Source of the DNA: Amorphophallus konjac
Taxonomy: Eukaryota > Streptophyta > Magnoliopsida > Alismatales > Araceae
Assembly (NCBI GenBank): GCA_022559845.1
Contig: CM040125.1
Location: forward strand, 286,984,200-287,048,199
Reading direction: 5' to 3'
Length of the DNA: 64,000 nucleotides
Numbering within the stretch: position 1 is the stretch's first letter; each line of letters starts with the position of its first letter. Positions 11,785 to 22,700 of this stretch are shown one piece after another. The notes under the pieces are model-generated. The model saw nothing but the letters and a program-made list of their open reading frames with translations, did no database searches and had not been told where the DNA came from. A program made the translations under genes and the position numbers.

Positions 11785-13013
11785 TGACATCTATTTTACA
11801 GGGGAGTGAGATGAAATGAAGCGTAGTGAAACAGAAATGAAAGTGTAATGAAGCGGAATGAAGTGAGAACAGACTGAAAAGTAGATGTCAAGGTGTGATG
11901 TGACACGCCTCCGACACTAAGTGTTGGAAACCTTTCCACGGTTCTGAATGAAACAACCTCGGATGATTACGAGAAAGCAATAATTGCCTGGATGAAAAAC
12001 TAAGCTGACAAAATGTGCACGTGGGCACGAAAGGAGAGACACCGTTGGAGAGTGGTTACCAGCCAATGTGGACGTGTTACAACCAAGGTGGATTTATAGA
12101 AAAAATAAGAGGAAAAGGATAGGAATCTAGTCAAAAGATACTTTCAAGGAACCAGCCTGAGTGGCTTCAAGGAGAACATTGTACTCGATTTAGAATAGAA
12201 TATCTCACGTCACTCAAATCATGAGCGAGTGGCCCTCATTACTGACTTAATATGAGGATTTTTCAACATTAAGCTCAAAGGCCTACATGATGCATGCTGG
12301 GCTAAAAAAAATTAAAACAAACTAAAAATAGAAAATAATCGAGGATAATATTGCTAAACCATCCAGACTAGGTCAGGAATCCAATTTTTCTGAGCTGACA
12401 CTAAGCCGAAGCCCGTTTGTCCACGCACCAACTCAGAAAGTGGAACCGTCATTCCAAGGCTTAGATGACCTAACGGCCTATCCGTGCGATCGAGACTCCC
12501 CTGTAATTATCACTATTTTTGATGAAGGGGAACTCAAATTCCAGGTTCATCAGAACCACAAGGTCCTTGATATGCTATAGTAGAGTAGATAACATATAGT
12601 AATAATGCATACAGGAGGGAATACAAGGAGAGAGAAATGTCACCCAAAAGAACTCCGAGCACCTTGAAATCTGCATGAAACCTATCTTTTCTGCACTAAA
12701 AGATTATTAGTACCGCAAAAGAATGTTATGACAAAGAATTCATAATAGTGTAAGCTCATTGCATAATTCAGACGAAACCATCACAATTCACATGAAATTC
12801 AAAAATAGCATTCGGAGAAATGACAACCGCGTGAGGGGGTGCTCAATCAAGAAATGGAGACATGATGATAGGCGCTATTTAGAGAAATAGTGGATACTGT
12901 GACGGTCGCCAATTCTTCACGTTTCCAGAAACCCGTGTTCTAACCGAAAACTGAACTTTTAATCCTTTTCAAGCTCAAATTTGAGCTAAACCTGCGAACT
13001 GAAGCTCCTTCCT

Positions 13014-13021
13014 TATAAATA
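13014..13021 (+). promoter_or_regulatory. TATA box upstream of D1 PMD gene
   Basis: TATAAATA lies 126 bp before the ATG at 13147, on the strand opposite to the element's own transcription. D2 has TATAAAA at the matching place, 118-124 bp before its ATG. Confidence 0.65.
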
Positions 13022-13146
13022 GGACCCCCAAGGCCTCTCCTTTCATCAAAGAGAAGATCCAAGGACTCTAAGGAAGACCCAAATCAAGCTTGGAGTGCAG
13101 AAAATCAAGAAAAATAGAGAAAAAATAGAGTTTTGAAGCTTTAATC

Positions 13147-14313
13147 ATGGAGAATATTATGCAACATCCATTGAAGAGAACCAAGATGGGATTTGCAAGG
13201 ATTACGGAGATAGATGGATATATAAGCGGAAGGATTGCAGCAAATCAAGTAAGTTTTCAAGAAAGCCTTAGCTCTATCTCTCTTCCTCTCACTTAAATCT
13301 ACCAAAATTCTAATTCTAATTCTATCCTTCTTCTCTTCTCTTCCTTTTAATTTTCAGGATTACCCACTCATCCCAGGGGCTAGGAGATACACCAAAATCC
13401 AATGGCTCCCCTTACTCCTTTCCAAAATCACCCTTGATATGAGATCCCATCTATCCAAGTGGCATCTCTTAGGCTTAATTACCCATGCCAAACATTACAA
13501 TGATATTTACTTCGATTGGGCCGCCATGGGAGCTCTCATAGAAATATGGCATCCACACACCCATACCTTCCTATTCCCTACCTTTGAAGCTTCCATCCTT
13601 CTAGAGGAGCCGGAAATGCTACTAGGATTGAAGTCTTTGAAGCAAGGAGAGGAAGAAAAGATGGAGGTCATGCGAGAACCGATAAGTGTAATAGAGATGT
13701 TAGCAAGCCTAATCCCAAGCCAAAAAATGATTGACCAAATAAGAGCCACAAGAGGAATCAACTTGATGTAGCTTGCGGCGTGGGTGTATAAGGCTTTGGG
13801 AAAAGAGAACAAAGAAGAAGAGATGGAGATGATCATGAAGGCCATGGTGATTTTCCTTGCGGGAGCACTACTCTTCCCCTCGGCGCATGATTTCTTGGAA
13901 GAGGATCAATTGAGTGCTATATGTGGGATATGGGAAGGAAAGAGAATTGGGCTGGTGGTCTTAGCCTATCTCTATAGCGGGCTCACCTTGGCATCTATGG
14001 GGAGGCCCCTATACGGGTCTATGCTTCTATTCACAAGTTGGGTGGACCTCCACTTCAAATTCGATCAATGTGAAGAGTCCCAACAAACCTCTAGGATTTT
14101 TTCTAAGAGCCCACTCCACTACATGACGGGTACGCTAGGCTTACATGATAGAGTTATCAACCGGGTACCCAAGCTCAAGAAACGGGTAGATTGGCACGGA
14201 CACCTCAAGGTCATGCCACAAAACGCCTTTACATGCACACCGGGATTTCTCAAGGCGCAAGACCTTCATGCACAGCTTTCTTCCGGGGTGGAGCTAAGGT
14301 TGACCGGTGCCAC
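13147..14313 (+). pseudogene. Plant mobile domain protein gene, stop-interrupted and truncated (D1)
   Basis: Exon 1 (13147-13248, 34 codons) joins in phase 0 to exon 2 (from 13358) across a 109-bp GT-AG intron, the same architecture as the intact D2 gene. Exon 2 opens with DYPLIPGARRY. It contains the PMD hallmark region (WAAMGALIEIWHPHTHTF, then a leucine-rich LLEEPEMLLGLK), as in plant MAIN/MAIL1-type proteins. A TAG at 13769-13771 replaces a codon that is Lys in D2. The frame stays open beyond it to 14313, where the LTR of element B cuts the gene about 95 codons short of the D2 stop. MAIN and MAIL1 act in the nucleus in silencing; the role of element-borne copies is unknown. Confidence 0.8.
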
Positions 14314-14828
14314 TGTTTGTGTATCCTTTTTTTATCTTATTTATTATTTCACGTGTCGATCAACCGATTAACTAACTAGTAATTAACTGACTGATTGACG
14401 ACGTGGACGTGCCAGTCACGTGAGTGACGAATTTATTATGCGCTCATTCTGACCCGTGTCGGGCGAAAGTGAGGTTCGGTCGGGACCAGCAGTCCGCCAT
14501 ACCATAAAGGTTATGGCGTTAATTACATCCCCCGCGAGGAGGGAACACCTTTGATTAATTACCGAGATAGTGGGCTGTCGAGGCCGGAATAAAGGATACA
14601 ACGTTACTAACATGACAGAATCATGCGAGATGCGGCTATCTGTCATGCAGGAGAGGCATGGTTTATTGAATTAGAGACCTTTGGTGCGTGGCGGAGGACG
14701 TAGGTCCGAAGACCACCATCGCGCATAGCGGAAACTTCCGATCGGGCGTAACCCGACCTTCCGTCAATGCCATTCGATATACCCGAGGGTCTATGCAAGC
14801 ATGCAGGCATGATGATGATAACTATACT

Positions 14829-15616
14829 TGAAGAGGCGAGATCTCGCGCTGGGTCCTGAGCGGGCTATGGATCACCAGAAGATGAATCTGCAAGAGAGGG
14901 AAACGTATCAGGGGGGGCCCAGGGGATCTCCCTGGGGCAAAACCCTCCGATGGCTAAGTCAGTAGAGCTATGGTGGAAGCAATAATGGGGGGAGGAGAGA
15001 GCTGATGCGTGAGAATCCTCTCCACCAAGGGGTGAAGCGAATTGTGCTCAGGAGCTTAGGGTGTGTGAATGCTCAGTTCATCTTACCATCTTCCGGAGGG
15101 TATCCCTTGCTTAAATAGTGCGCCGCCTTCAGGAGTCCTGTAAGCTGAGGGGTTCCCGGCGGGAGTTACGTCTTTAACGGGGGCTTTCATGGCCTAATCG
15201 TGGGAACGTTATCCCCTTGGAGTCCGGCAGCTCCCATGACTCTCCCGCTGGCGGAGGACTCTGAACGGCCGCACCTGCAGATAATCAACCGGTCTTACCG
15301 AACCTCGAGGATGCTAGCTCATGTCCGAGCGATAGGCATGGCCCGGCGAGGGTGGGGTCGGATAGGTCGGCTGGAGCCTATCTCTCTCGGATGGGGAGAG
15401 GGCTTTAGGCCGGACCTTCCTTGGGACCTGACCGTTGTCTCGGGCCCTCCGAGCCTAGAAGGCCGCCGGGGAGAGTTAGTTCCTCGAGTCTTTATTTATT
15501 GGGCTTTTCTCCCTAAGTGGACCCTGTGGGCTATCACTTGGGTGGGCTCGCCTGGTTGGACCTTGTGGGTCTTGTTGGGCTGCCTTTGTGGTGGGCTGCG
15601 GAAATCCCCCTCTCCA
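14829..15616 (-). repeat. Tat1 3' LTR
   Basis: 788 bp. On the minus strand it starts TGGAGAGGGGG and ends CTCTTCA. It is preceded by the target duplication ATACT and followed by the polypurine complement. About 98 percent identical to 25159-25945. Confidence 0.95.
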
Positions 15617-15630
15617 CTTGTCCCCCTCCT
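15617..15630 (-). other. Tat1 polypurine tract
   Basis: The minus strand reads AGGAGGGGGACAAG immediately before the LTR start. Confidence 0.8.
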
Positions 15631-15892
15631 ACTCCCGAGCCAAGGAGGCTCGGATGAGTATTTTTTCGAGGCTTTGGACCGACGTGGCTCAGGTGGGTGG
15701 AATTCTGTTGGCGTTATGGAGCCACTTATAGAAGTCGCCGAGGCCCGTAATGATGATCCTGACGGATTAGAAACGAAGGGGCCCCCCTTTTTCTTGGAGC
15801 ACGGAACGGTCGCGCCGCCACCCTCAGGGGTTTAAAGGGGGCACTGTTCATCGTTCTAGGCTTCCAGGGTTTTAGGCTTTCCTTGCTTCTTG

Positions 15893-18489
15893 ATGCGCCG
15901 TGAGAGCACAGCGGAGACGCGGAGCCTTGCGGCGGCGTTCGAGGAGTTGGCGAGGATAACCGCAGAGGCGGTCCGGCAACTTCCTTCTCCCCCGGAGTCT
16001 TCAAGCTCATACGAGGGATCTCTTCCCGACTCGATGGCGGATCAGAGTCCGGAGCTTACGCCGGTGAGGCGGGAACCCGTCCCCAACTGTAGTGAGTTGG
16101 GGGAAGCGGAGGTGCGGAGGCTGGAGCATCGTTTCCGCCTGCCTCTCAGATATAGCTTCATCGCCGCTACTCCGTACGAGACGAGTCTGGATGATCGTGA
16201 CGAGCTCATTTGCACCTTCCTTCTGGGTTGGAAGAGTGGATTTCGGCTTCCTTTCGATCCTTATGTGCTGCAGCTTCTTAATTTTTTCCGGTTGGCGCCT
16301 ATTCAGTTGGTGGCCAATTCGTATCTGCTGCTCTCGGCCTTCGGGATTCTTTGTCGTCAGCACAACATTTTTCCTTCTTTGGACCTCTTCCACTTCTTTT
16401 TTGAGTTGAAAGCGCACCAGTCGGCGGGGAAAGGCTTCTACTTCATCCAGGCGCGGAGGAATAGGAGCTGCATCTCGCTCGCGGCGAAGGACTCCTCGCA
16501 CAAGGGGTGGAAGACCCAATTCTTCTGGGTGAAGGCGGTGGCGACGGACGAGATCTGGAGATGCCGGACCTCGCCCAACTTTCACCCGAATCTGCCCCCT
16601 CGCCAGGAGGAGTTCCCTCCCCATGTGGAGCAGCAGGCTGCCCGTCTGCTGGAGAACCGCCAATCGACCGAGGAGCTGGTGACGCCGGAGAACATCGAAC
16701 GGTGTCTTCTCTCGCGGTTGACGTCGACAGGTACGGATCTTGAGGCTCTTTTTCGCGGGTGGTAGCTCTTTTCCTTCTCTTGACTGGGGCTTCTTCTTGT
16801 AGCAGACGTGAGGCGGGAGCCTTTGGAGGAGGCGGCCGAGGTCATCGATCTGGGAGATGACTCGGCAGCCGATGAGCCCGATGTCTCGGCGGGTCGCGTC
16901 CATGCCCGAGATAAGGGCAAGGGGGCGGCCCCCGAGGGGACTTCTCGATCGACCGGCCTGAAGCGCAAGGATCCCCTGGCGGGGAAGTTGCGGGAGGCCG
17001 CGAAGGCCAGGAAAAGGGCCAAGAGAGCCGGCCTTCCTACCGCCGTCGGGGGTGATTCTGGCTCGGCGGCGCTCCCCCCCGGGGGCAGGATGGGGCCGAC
17101 CCCTCCAGGCTGGCTCTCCCATCCGCCGGGCGAGACGGGGCCGAGGAGACCAGGGGCCCCGCAGAGGGAGGTGATGGGTCGGCTCTCCCCTCTGTGGGGG
17201 CAGAGGGGGCCGATGCCGGTGTGGCCGGCACTGGGATCGAGGGATTGGTCGACGCGGATGGGGGTTCGCCCGCGAGGGCGTCGCAACCCCAAGTGCCGGC
17301 AGCTTCTGGTGCGATGGATCCCGCGGCGCCGGTCGAGGCTGGGGGTTCGCCCGGGGAGGCGTTGCAACCCCAACCGACCGTGGCGAGCGGGGCGGTCAGC
17401 TTTGCTGCCCAAACAGGGTCTTCTGGCGGGGTGCCCAGGGTGGAGCAGTCCCCTTTGCCGGAACCTCTGGTCAGGCTCGGTATCTTGGGCGACTTGTACC
17501 GGCTCTGCCGGTCGATCGCCGAGAGGACGAGGGGGGGAGAAAGGTGCAGCACTCCCGCCGGAGTCCTTGATATCCTGATGGTGGGCGGCCTGGTCATAGC
17601 TCGGACAGCGGCCGTGATGGCAGAGGCGCACTCCCGGACGGAGGCGGAGCGGTCAAGGCTCGCCTGGACCCTTGGTGGATGCGAGGGGAAACTAGCCCGG
17701 CTCGAGGGGGAGCATGAGGGGCTCCGGCGGGAGTTCCTCGCATTCAGGGAGTTGGCGCGGTCGAGCCGACGGGAAGCCGAGGCGCTGGCCGAGCAGCTAC
17801 CAAGGGCCCGAGAATCGCTCGAGAGGAAGAGCAAACGTCTAGAAGACGAGCGTCAACGTCACATCGAGCTGGACGGCCTCTGGGAGCTTGAGCGCGGCGA
17901 GCTGCAGGATCGGGCGGAGGATGCAGAGCGCCTTCGCGCTGAGGCCGAGGCAGACCGAGCCCGGGTGGTGGGTCGGGCGATCGAAGTCGAGCAGAGGATG
18001 ATCGAGCTAGAGGAACGTCTGGCGAGGGCGGAAGAGCGTGCGGCCGAGGCGGAGCGGGCTCGGGACAGGCAGGTCGAGGCGGAGGCGATCGAGCGCTACA
18101 AAGGCTCGGAAGCTTACTCGGCCGACCTGATTGAAGCTGCCCTACCCTACTACGAGGTAGCGCTCCGCCGGGGTGCCCGAAAGGGATTCAGGTAGGGCTA
18201 TCGCCGGGCGATGAGCTATGCCAATGAGCACCTTGCCGGGGGTGATTTTCCTTACGGCCAGAGTTATGACTCAGATGAGTCAGTTTCCAGCTCCTCATCC
18301 TCGGCCGGGGAAGAACCGGAGGAGTCACCTCCAGCGGGGTCACCAACTCTGGAGGCTCCAGGAGGGCTCACGACCGGGATAGTTCTCGCACAGGCGAGGT
18401 CAGTGTCCGGGCCGGCCGTCACCGAAGGCACCGGGGGTGACGCGTCCCCTACTACTGTTCCCGAGCTTCAAAGTGGGCCCGAGGCCTAA
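15893..18489 (+). pseudogene. Tat1 opposite-strand gene: 'putative gypsy-type transposon' protein
   Basis: It runs opposite to gag-pol, between integrase and 3' LTR. Exon 1 (15893-16730, about 279 codons) carries a conserved plant-transposon domain (compare Pfam 'putative gypsy type transposon', PF04195) with RLPLRYSFIAATPYE, GFRLPFDPYVLQLLNFF and LAPIQLVANSYLLL. A 75-bp GT-AG intron (16731-16805, tandem CAG acceptor) joins in phase 1 to exon 2 from 16806. Exon 2 holds a basic, low-complexity linker and then a long coiled coil rich in Ala, Glu and Arg (about 17600-18100). The frame shifts at about 17055-17100, probably in a C7/G5 run, and TAG interrupts it at 18193-18195. It then stays open to TAA at 18487-18489 through an acidic serine-rich tail. 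Such antisense ORFs are known in Tat/Retand elements; the function is unknown. Confidence 0.8.
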
Positions 18490-19705
18490 TGTATTATGCT
18501 TTATTTTGCCCCTTCCCCTTTTTATCTATTTTTCCTTTTGTAAGAGGATTTCCTTATGGGAGGCAATAAAGGACTTACTTCGTTTGATTGTTATCTTTGC
18601 CGTGATTTGGCTGGCGTATCGGGGGCAGTTGGAAGGTGCCGATATTTTCTGCACCGTTCTCGCATGCCGATTCGGGAGACTTCTAGTGGGGCATCCTTTC
18701 ATTCCACCATGCTTTGAAAGTCGAGGCGCTTCGCGAATCCCGCTAGGGCGGGGGCCGAGGAATTAGAGGTGACCTTCCAAGGGAGGTCTTATAGCGTGTT
18801 TTCGAGGGGGGAGTCATTTAAGGCGCGTGGCCTCCCTTGGCCTATAAAAAGGACCGAAGGGTGCTCCTTCTCTCTTAACACTTAGGACTCTCGCCGGTGG
18901 TTTGCTCTTGTTCCCTCGTTTTCGCTCTGCGTTGCGCCGCCGTGATCGGAGCATGGAGGACCCTTCAGAAGATGATGCTGCAGATGACGGGGAGCGGCCG
19001 GTTCCAGCTATCCTGGAATATCGGTCGGGTCCCACGGTCGCCGCGCGTGTATGAGACGGGTCCGACGGTCGCCGCGCGGATCTGGAGAGGGCTTCGACGT
19101 GCGGGGGGACGCCGTTTGCCCCCTCTTGGCTCTGGCGAGGCTTCCGGGCAGACGCCGAGATGGAGGGCGGATGGGGGAGTTAGGGATGCCGGCCGCCATT
19201 CCCCTCCGTGGGAGGGGAGGAGGCGGCTCTAGTCCCTTCCTCACCCCTGTCCGCAGCCTCTTTCTCTCTCTTTTGTTCTTCATTTCTTTCACTCTTCGGG
19301 GGCTGCTTGCTTTCTGTTTGCCTCCAAAGAGTTGGTAGTTTGGCAGAGAGGGGACCTTCACGGCGCTCCTTTTTCTAGGTTGTTGCCAACTTGGAAGGTA
19401 GCCTTCCTCGCGTGAAAGGTGGCCTTCTCTTTGCTGTCTCTCTGTCACCTTTGTCACGGTCCACCTGAGCCAACTGGGTCGACCATCTCTTGTCCGAGCC
19501 AGTTTCTACGCGAGGCAGAGTCAGTGGCTGGATGCGAGAAGGTCAAGATCGGGTCGGTCGGGCGATGACCGTTTGCCGCGGTGCTAGATGGATTTTTGCT
19601 TTTCACTATGTAATGTACTGGCAGTTGCCTTTCTGATGTACCAACAGTTATCTTGAATGAATGCAAAAAAGGGGGTTTATTTTACCCGATTTGTCGATAC
19701 AGTTT
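18490..19705. other. Convergent intergenic region of Tat1
   Basis: It lies between the 3' ends of the opposite-strand gene and of pol. No long coding frame with a recognisable product is seen. It includes the plus-strand TATA motif at 18842 and a G+C-rich stretch with a duplicated ACGGTCGCCGCGCG motif near 19035-19080. Confidence 0.6.
18842..18849 (+). promoter_or_regulatory. Candidate plus-strand TATA box in Tat1
   Basis: CCTATAAAAAGG is a near-ideal plant TATA box about 110 bp upstream of a 33-codon acidic ORF starting at 18952. The ORF has no recognised homolog. The promoter would point into the 3' end of pol, giving an antisense transcript. Sequence match only. Confidence 0.4.
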
Positions 19706-22700
19706 TCAGAAATAAAATCTGCGTAGTGTGGTTGCGTTCCATGTCCGGGGAATGGGTTCCCCTTCCATTGTGGCTAACCTGTACGCACCTTAACCGAGCG
19801 TCTCGATCACTCGGTAGGGGCCTTCCCAGTTGGGGGATAGCTTGCCCGCCGCCTCCAGTGGTCGAGAGGCTTCGATCTTCCTGAGGACGAAGTCCCCTGG
19901 TTGGAATTGTCTGCCTCGGACCTTGGTGTTGTAGTACCGAGTGAGGCGGCACTGGTATTCCGTAGCTTGGACGTTCGCGATCTCTCGGAGTTCGTCTGCC
20001 AGGTCGAGGTTCTCGAGCAACTTCTGCTCGTTTGCCTCGGGCGAAAAGCTGATCACTCGGAGAGACGAATTGGCGATCTCTAACGGAACGACGGCTTCGA
20101 TGCCATATACCAGCTGAAAAGGGGTCTCACCGGTTGCCGCCCTAGGGGTCGTTCGGTGCGACCATAGTACACTAGGCAGTTCCTCGAGCCAGCTACCCTT
20201 AGCCTTGCTGAGTCTGGTTTTTATGCCCTTCAAGATGGTCTTGTTGGCATTTTCAACCAGCCCGTTGGCCTGAGGGTGGGCGACCGAAGTGAAGTGGTTG
20301 CGGATATTTAGGTCGGCGCATCTGTCTCGGAAGTACTGAGAGTCGAATTGCCGCCCGTTATCGCTCACTATCACTCGGGGGATGCCAAAGCGACAGATGA
20401 TCGATTTCCATACGAAGCCCCAGACGACTGTCTCGGTGATCCTAGCTGTTGCTTCAGCCTCGATCCACTTGGTGAAGTAGTCGATGGCGACGATGATGAA
20501 CTTCTTCTGGGATTGAGCCGTTGGGAACGGCCCAAGGATGTCGATCCCCCACCGAGCGAAAGGGTAGGGCTCGGTATGGGTGACAAGTTCCGTGGCCGGC
20601 TGATGGACCAAATGGTCGAACCGCTGGCAACGGTCGTAATGTTGTACGTAAGCCGTGCAGTCGCGCTGCAGGGTCGGCCACCAGTACCCTTGCCTTAGCA
20701 GGATTCTGGCTAGCGACCGACCTCCTGAATGTGCTCCGCACATGCCTTGATGAATCTCTTCAACAGCTTGGCTTGCTTCGTCGCGACCGAGACACTTCAG
20801 AAGGGGCCCGGAGAACGATCTTCGGTAGAGAGCGTTGTCGAGGATGACGAAGCGCCGAGCTTGGTATTTCATTCGGCGGGCTTCCCGAGGGTCGGAGGGC
20901 TCCCGGGAGTCCCGTAGCCAGGACAGGTAGGGGGAGCGCTAGTCGCCAGGAGTGGCCGAGTCAATGGCGAGGAGCTCCGAGTCTATGCTTGGGCGCTCTA
21001 GCTCTTCTAGGAGGACCAATCGTGTACCTTCCGGGTCTAGGGAGGAGGCCAGTCGGGAGAGGGCGTCCGCCCGAGAGTTTTGCTCCCGAGCTATTCAGAC
21101 TACCTCGAACTGCTGGGCCAGGCTCCGGACCAACTGGAGGTATTTGATCATAGGTACCTCTTGAGCTTCGTACTCGCCATTGACCTGGCTTGCAACTAGC
21201 TGGGAGTCGGTGTGGATCCTGACTCGCTCGGCCCCCAACCGTCGGGCCATGCGGGCTCCCGAGATAAGGGCCTCGTACTCGGAAGCATTGTTGGACGCCA
21301 TGAAGTTGAACTTGAGGGCGTATTGCAACTCTATTCCTTCAGGGGACCTTAGGAGGATCCCTGCGCCGCTACCGACCGAGTTGGACGATCCATCGACGAA
21401 CAGCTCCCAGGTTGGCCCGGTTGCTGTCGGAGGCCAGTCCTCGACCGGAACGGTGCTCTCGACGATGAAGTCGGCGAGTGCTTGTCCTTTGATAGCTGAT
21501 CGCGGCTGATACGAGATGTCGTAGGCTCCGAGCATGATGGCCCATTTGACAAGTCGCCCCGAGGCTTCGGGGTGGGCCAGAATCTTCTTCAGTGGCTCGC
21601 CGGTTAGCACGGTGATGGGATGCCCCTGGAAGTAAGGTCGGAGGCGCTTTGCGGAGGTAACCAACGCTAGCACGAGTTTCTTGGTTGCAGGGTACCTCCG
21701 CTCGGCCTCGTTGAGCACCTTGCTGGTGTAGTAGACCGGCCTCTCGATTCCCGAGTCATTCCTGACTAGGACCGAGCTGACCGTTGATGGCGTCGCCGAG
21801 AGATAGAGCAACAAGACCTCGCCCGGGACGGGCTTGGAAAGCACCGGGGGCGAAGCCAGGAACTCTTTGAGCTCGGCGAACGCTGTTTGGCATTCCCCAT
21901 CCCATGCGAATGTAGCAGATGCTATCTTGGGCCCCCTCATCAGCTTGAAGAAGGGCAAGCATCGTTCGGCCGCACGGGACAGGAAACGACTAAGAGCAGC
22001 GACACGCCCCGTCAGACGCTGGACGTCTTTGATGCACGTGGGCGGGCGCATGTCCAGGATGGCCTGGACCTTGTCGGGGTTGGCTTCGATTCCTCGCTGA
22101 GTGACCAGGAAACCCAGGAACTTCTCGGATCTTACTCCGAAGGCGCACTTGGCGGGGTTGAGCTTCATGCAGTACTTCAGGAGGGTGCCGAAAGTCTCGA
22201 CGAGGTCGATGAAGTGGTCTTGGGCCCTCTGGGTCTTGACGAGCATGTCGTCGATGTAGGCCTCGACGTTCCGACCTAACTGTCCCTCGAACATGTGGTT
22301 GACCAGTCGCTGGTATGTGGCTCCAGCATTCTTCAATCCGTAGGGCATCCGGGTGTAGTAGTACACACCATAGTCGGTGATGAAGGCGGTCTTCTCGACA
22401 TCTTCAGGGCTCATTCGGATCTGATGATAACCCGAATAGGCATCCAGGAAACTGAGTATCTCGTTGCCCGAGGTTGAGTCAACCAATTGGTCGATGCTCG
22501 GTAGCGGATAGCAGTCCTTGGGGGTGGCCTTGTTCAGATCGATGAAGTCTACGCACATTCGCCACTTGCCTGTAATCTTCGGCACCAGGACGACGTTGGC
22601 TAGCCACGTTGGGTACAGGACCGGTCTGAAAAGACCAGTTTCTTGTCCCTTGGTGACCTGCGCCTTGATGATCACCTGTTTCTCGGGCGCATGCTTCCTT

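Larger units (their letters stand above)
10400..14313 (-). mobile_element. Element D1: truncated Tat-like LTR element with antisense PMD gene
   Basis: Homologous by eye to D2 (56877 onward). The two share the GGCCGGCCGATGAAG segment, the LTR end GTGTCTATA/GTGTCTACA, the GCTGCCCCGCC polypurine complement and the PMD gene. The LTR lies on the left with the polypurine tract to its right, so the element reads right to left. Homology stops abruptly at about 14313, where the LTR of element B begins. The rest, including any pol, is missing from this side. The left LTR end is uncertain. Confidence 0.65.

Noticed and set aside
15200..15835. 211-codon plus-strand ORF
   Set aside because: It lies mostly in the Tat1 LTR, is partly repeated in the other LTR (25529-25972) and has no recognisable domain.
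16007..17834. Long minus-strand ORFs (371, 349 and 265 codons)
   Set aside because: They are shadows of the plus-strand Tat1 antisense gene in GC-rich DNA; only the plus strand shows conserved domain and coiled-coil sequence.
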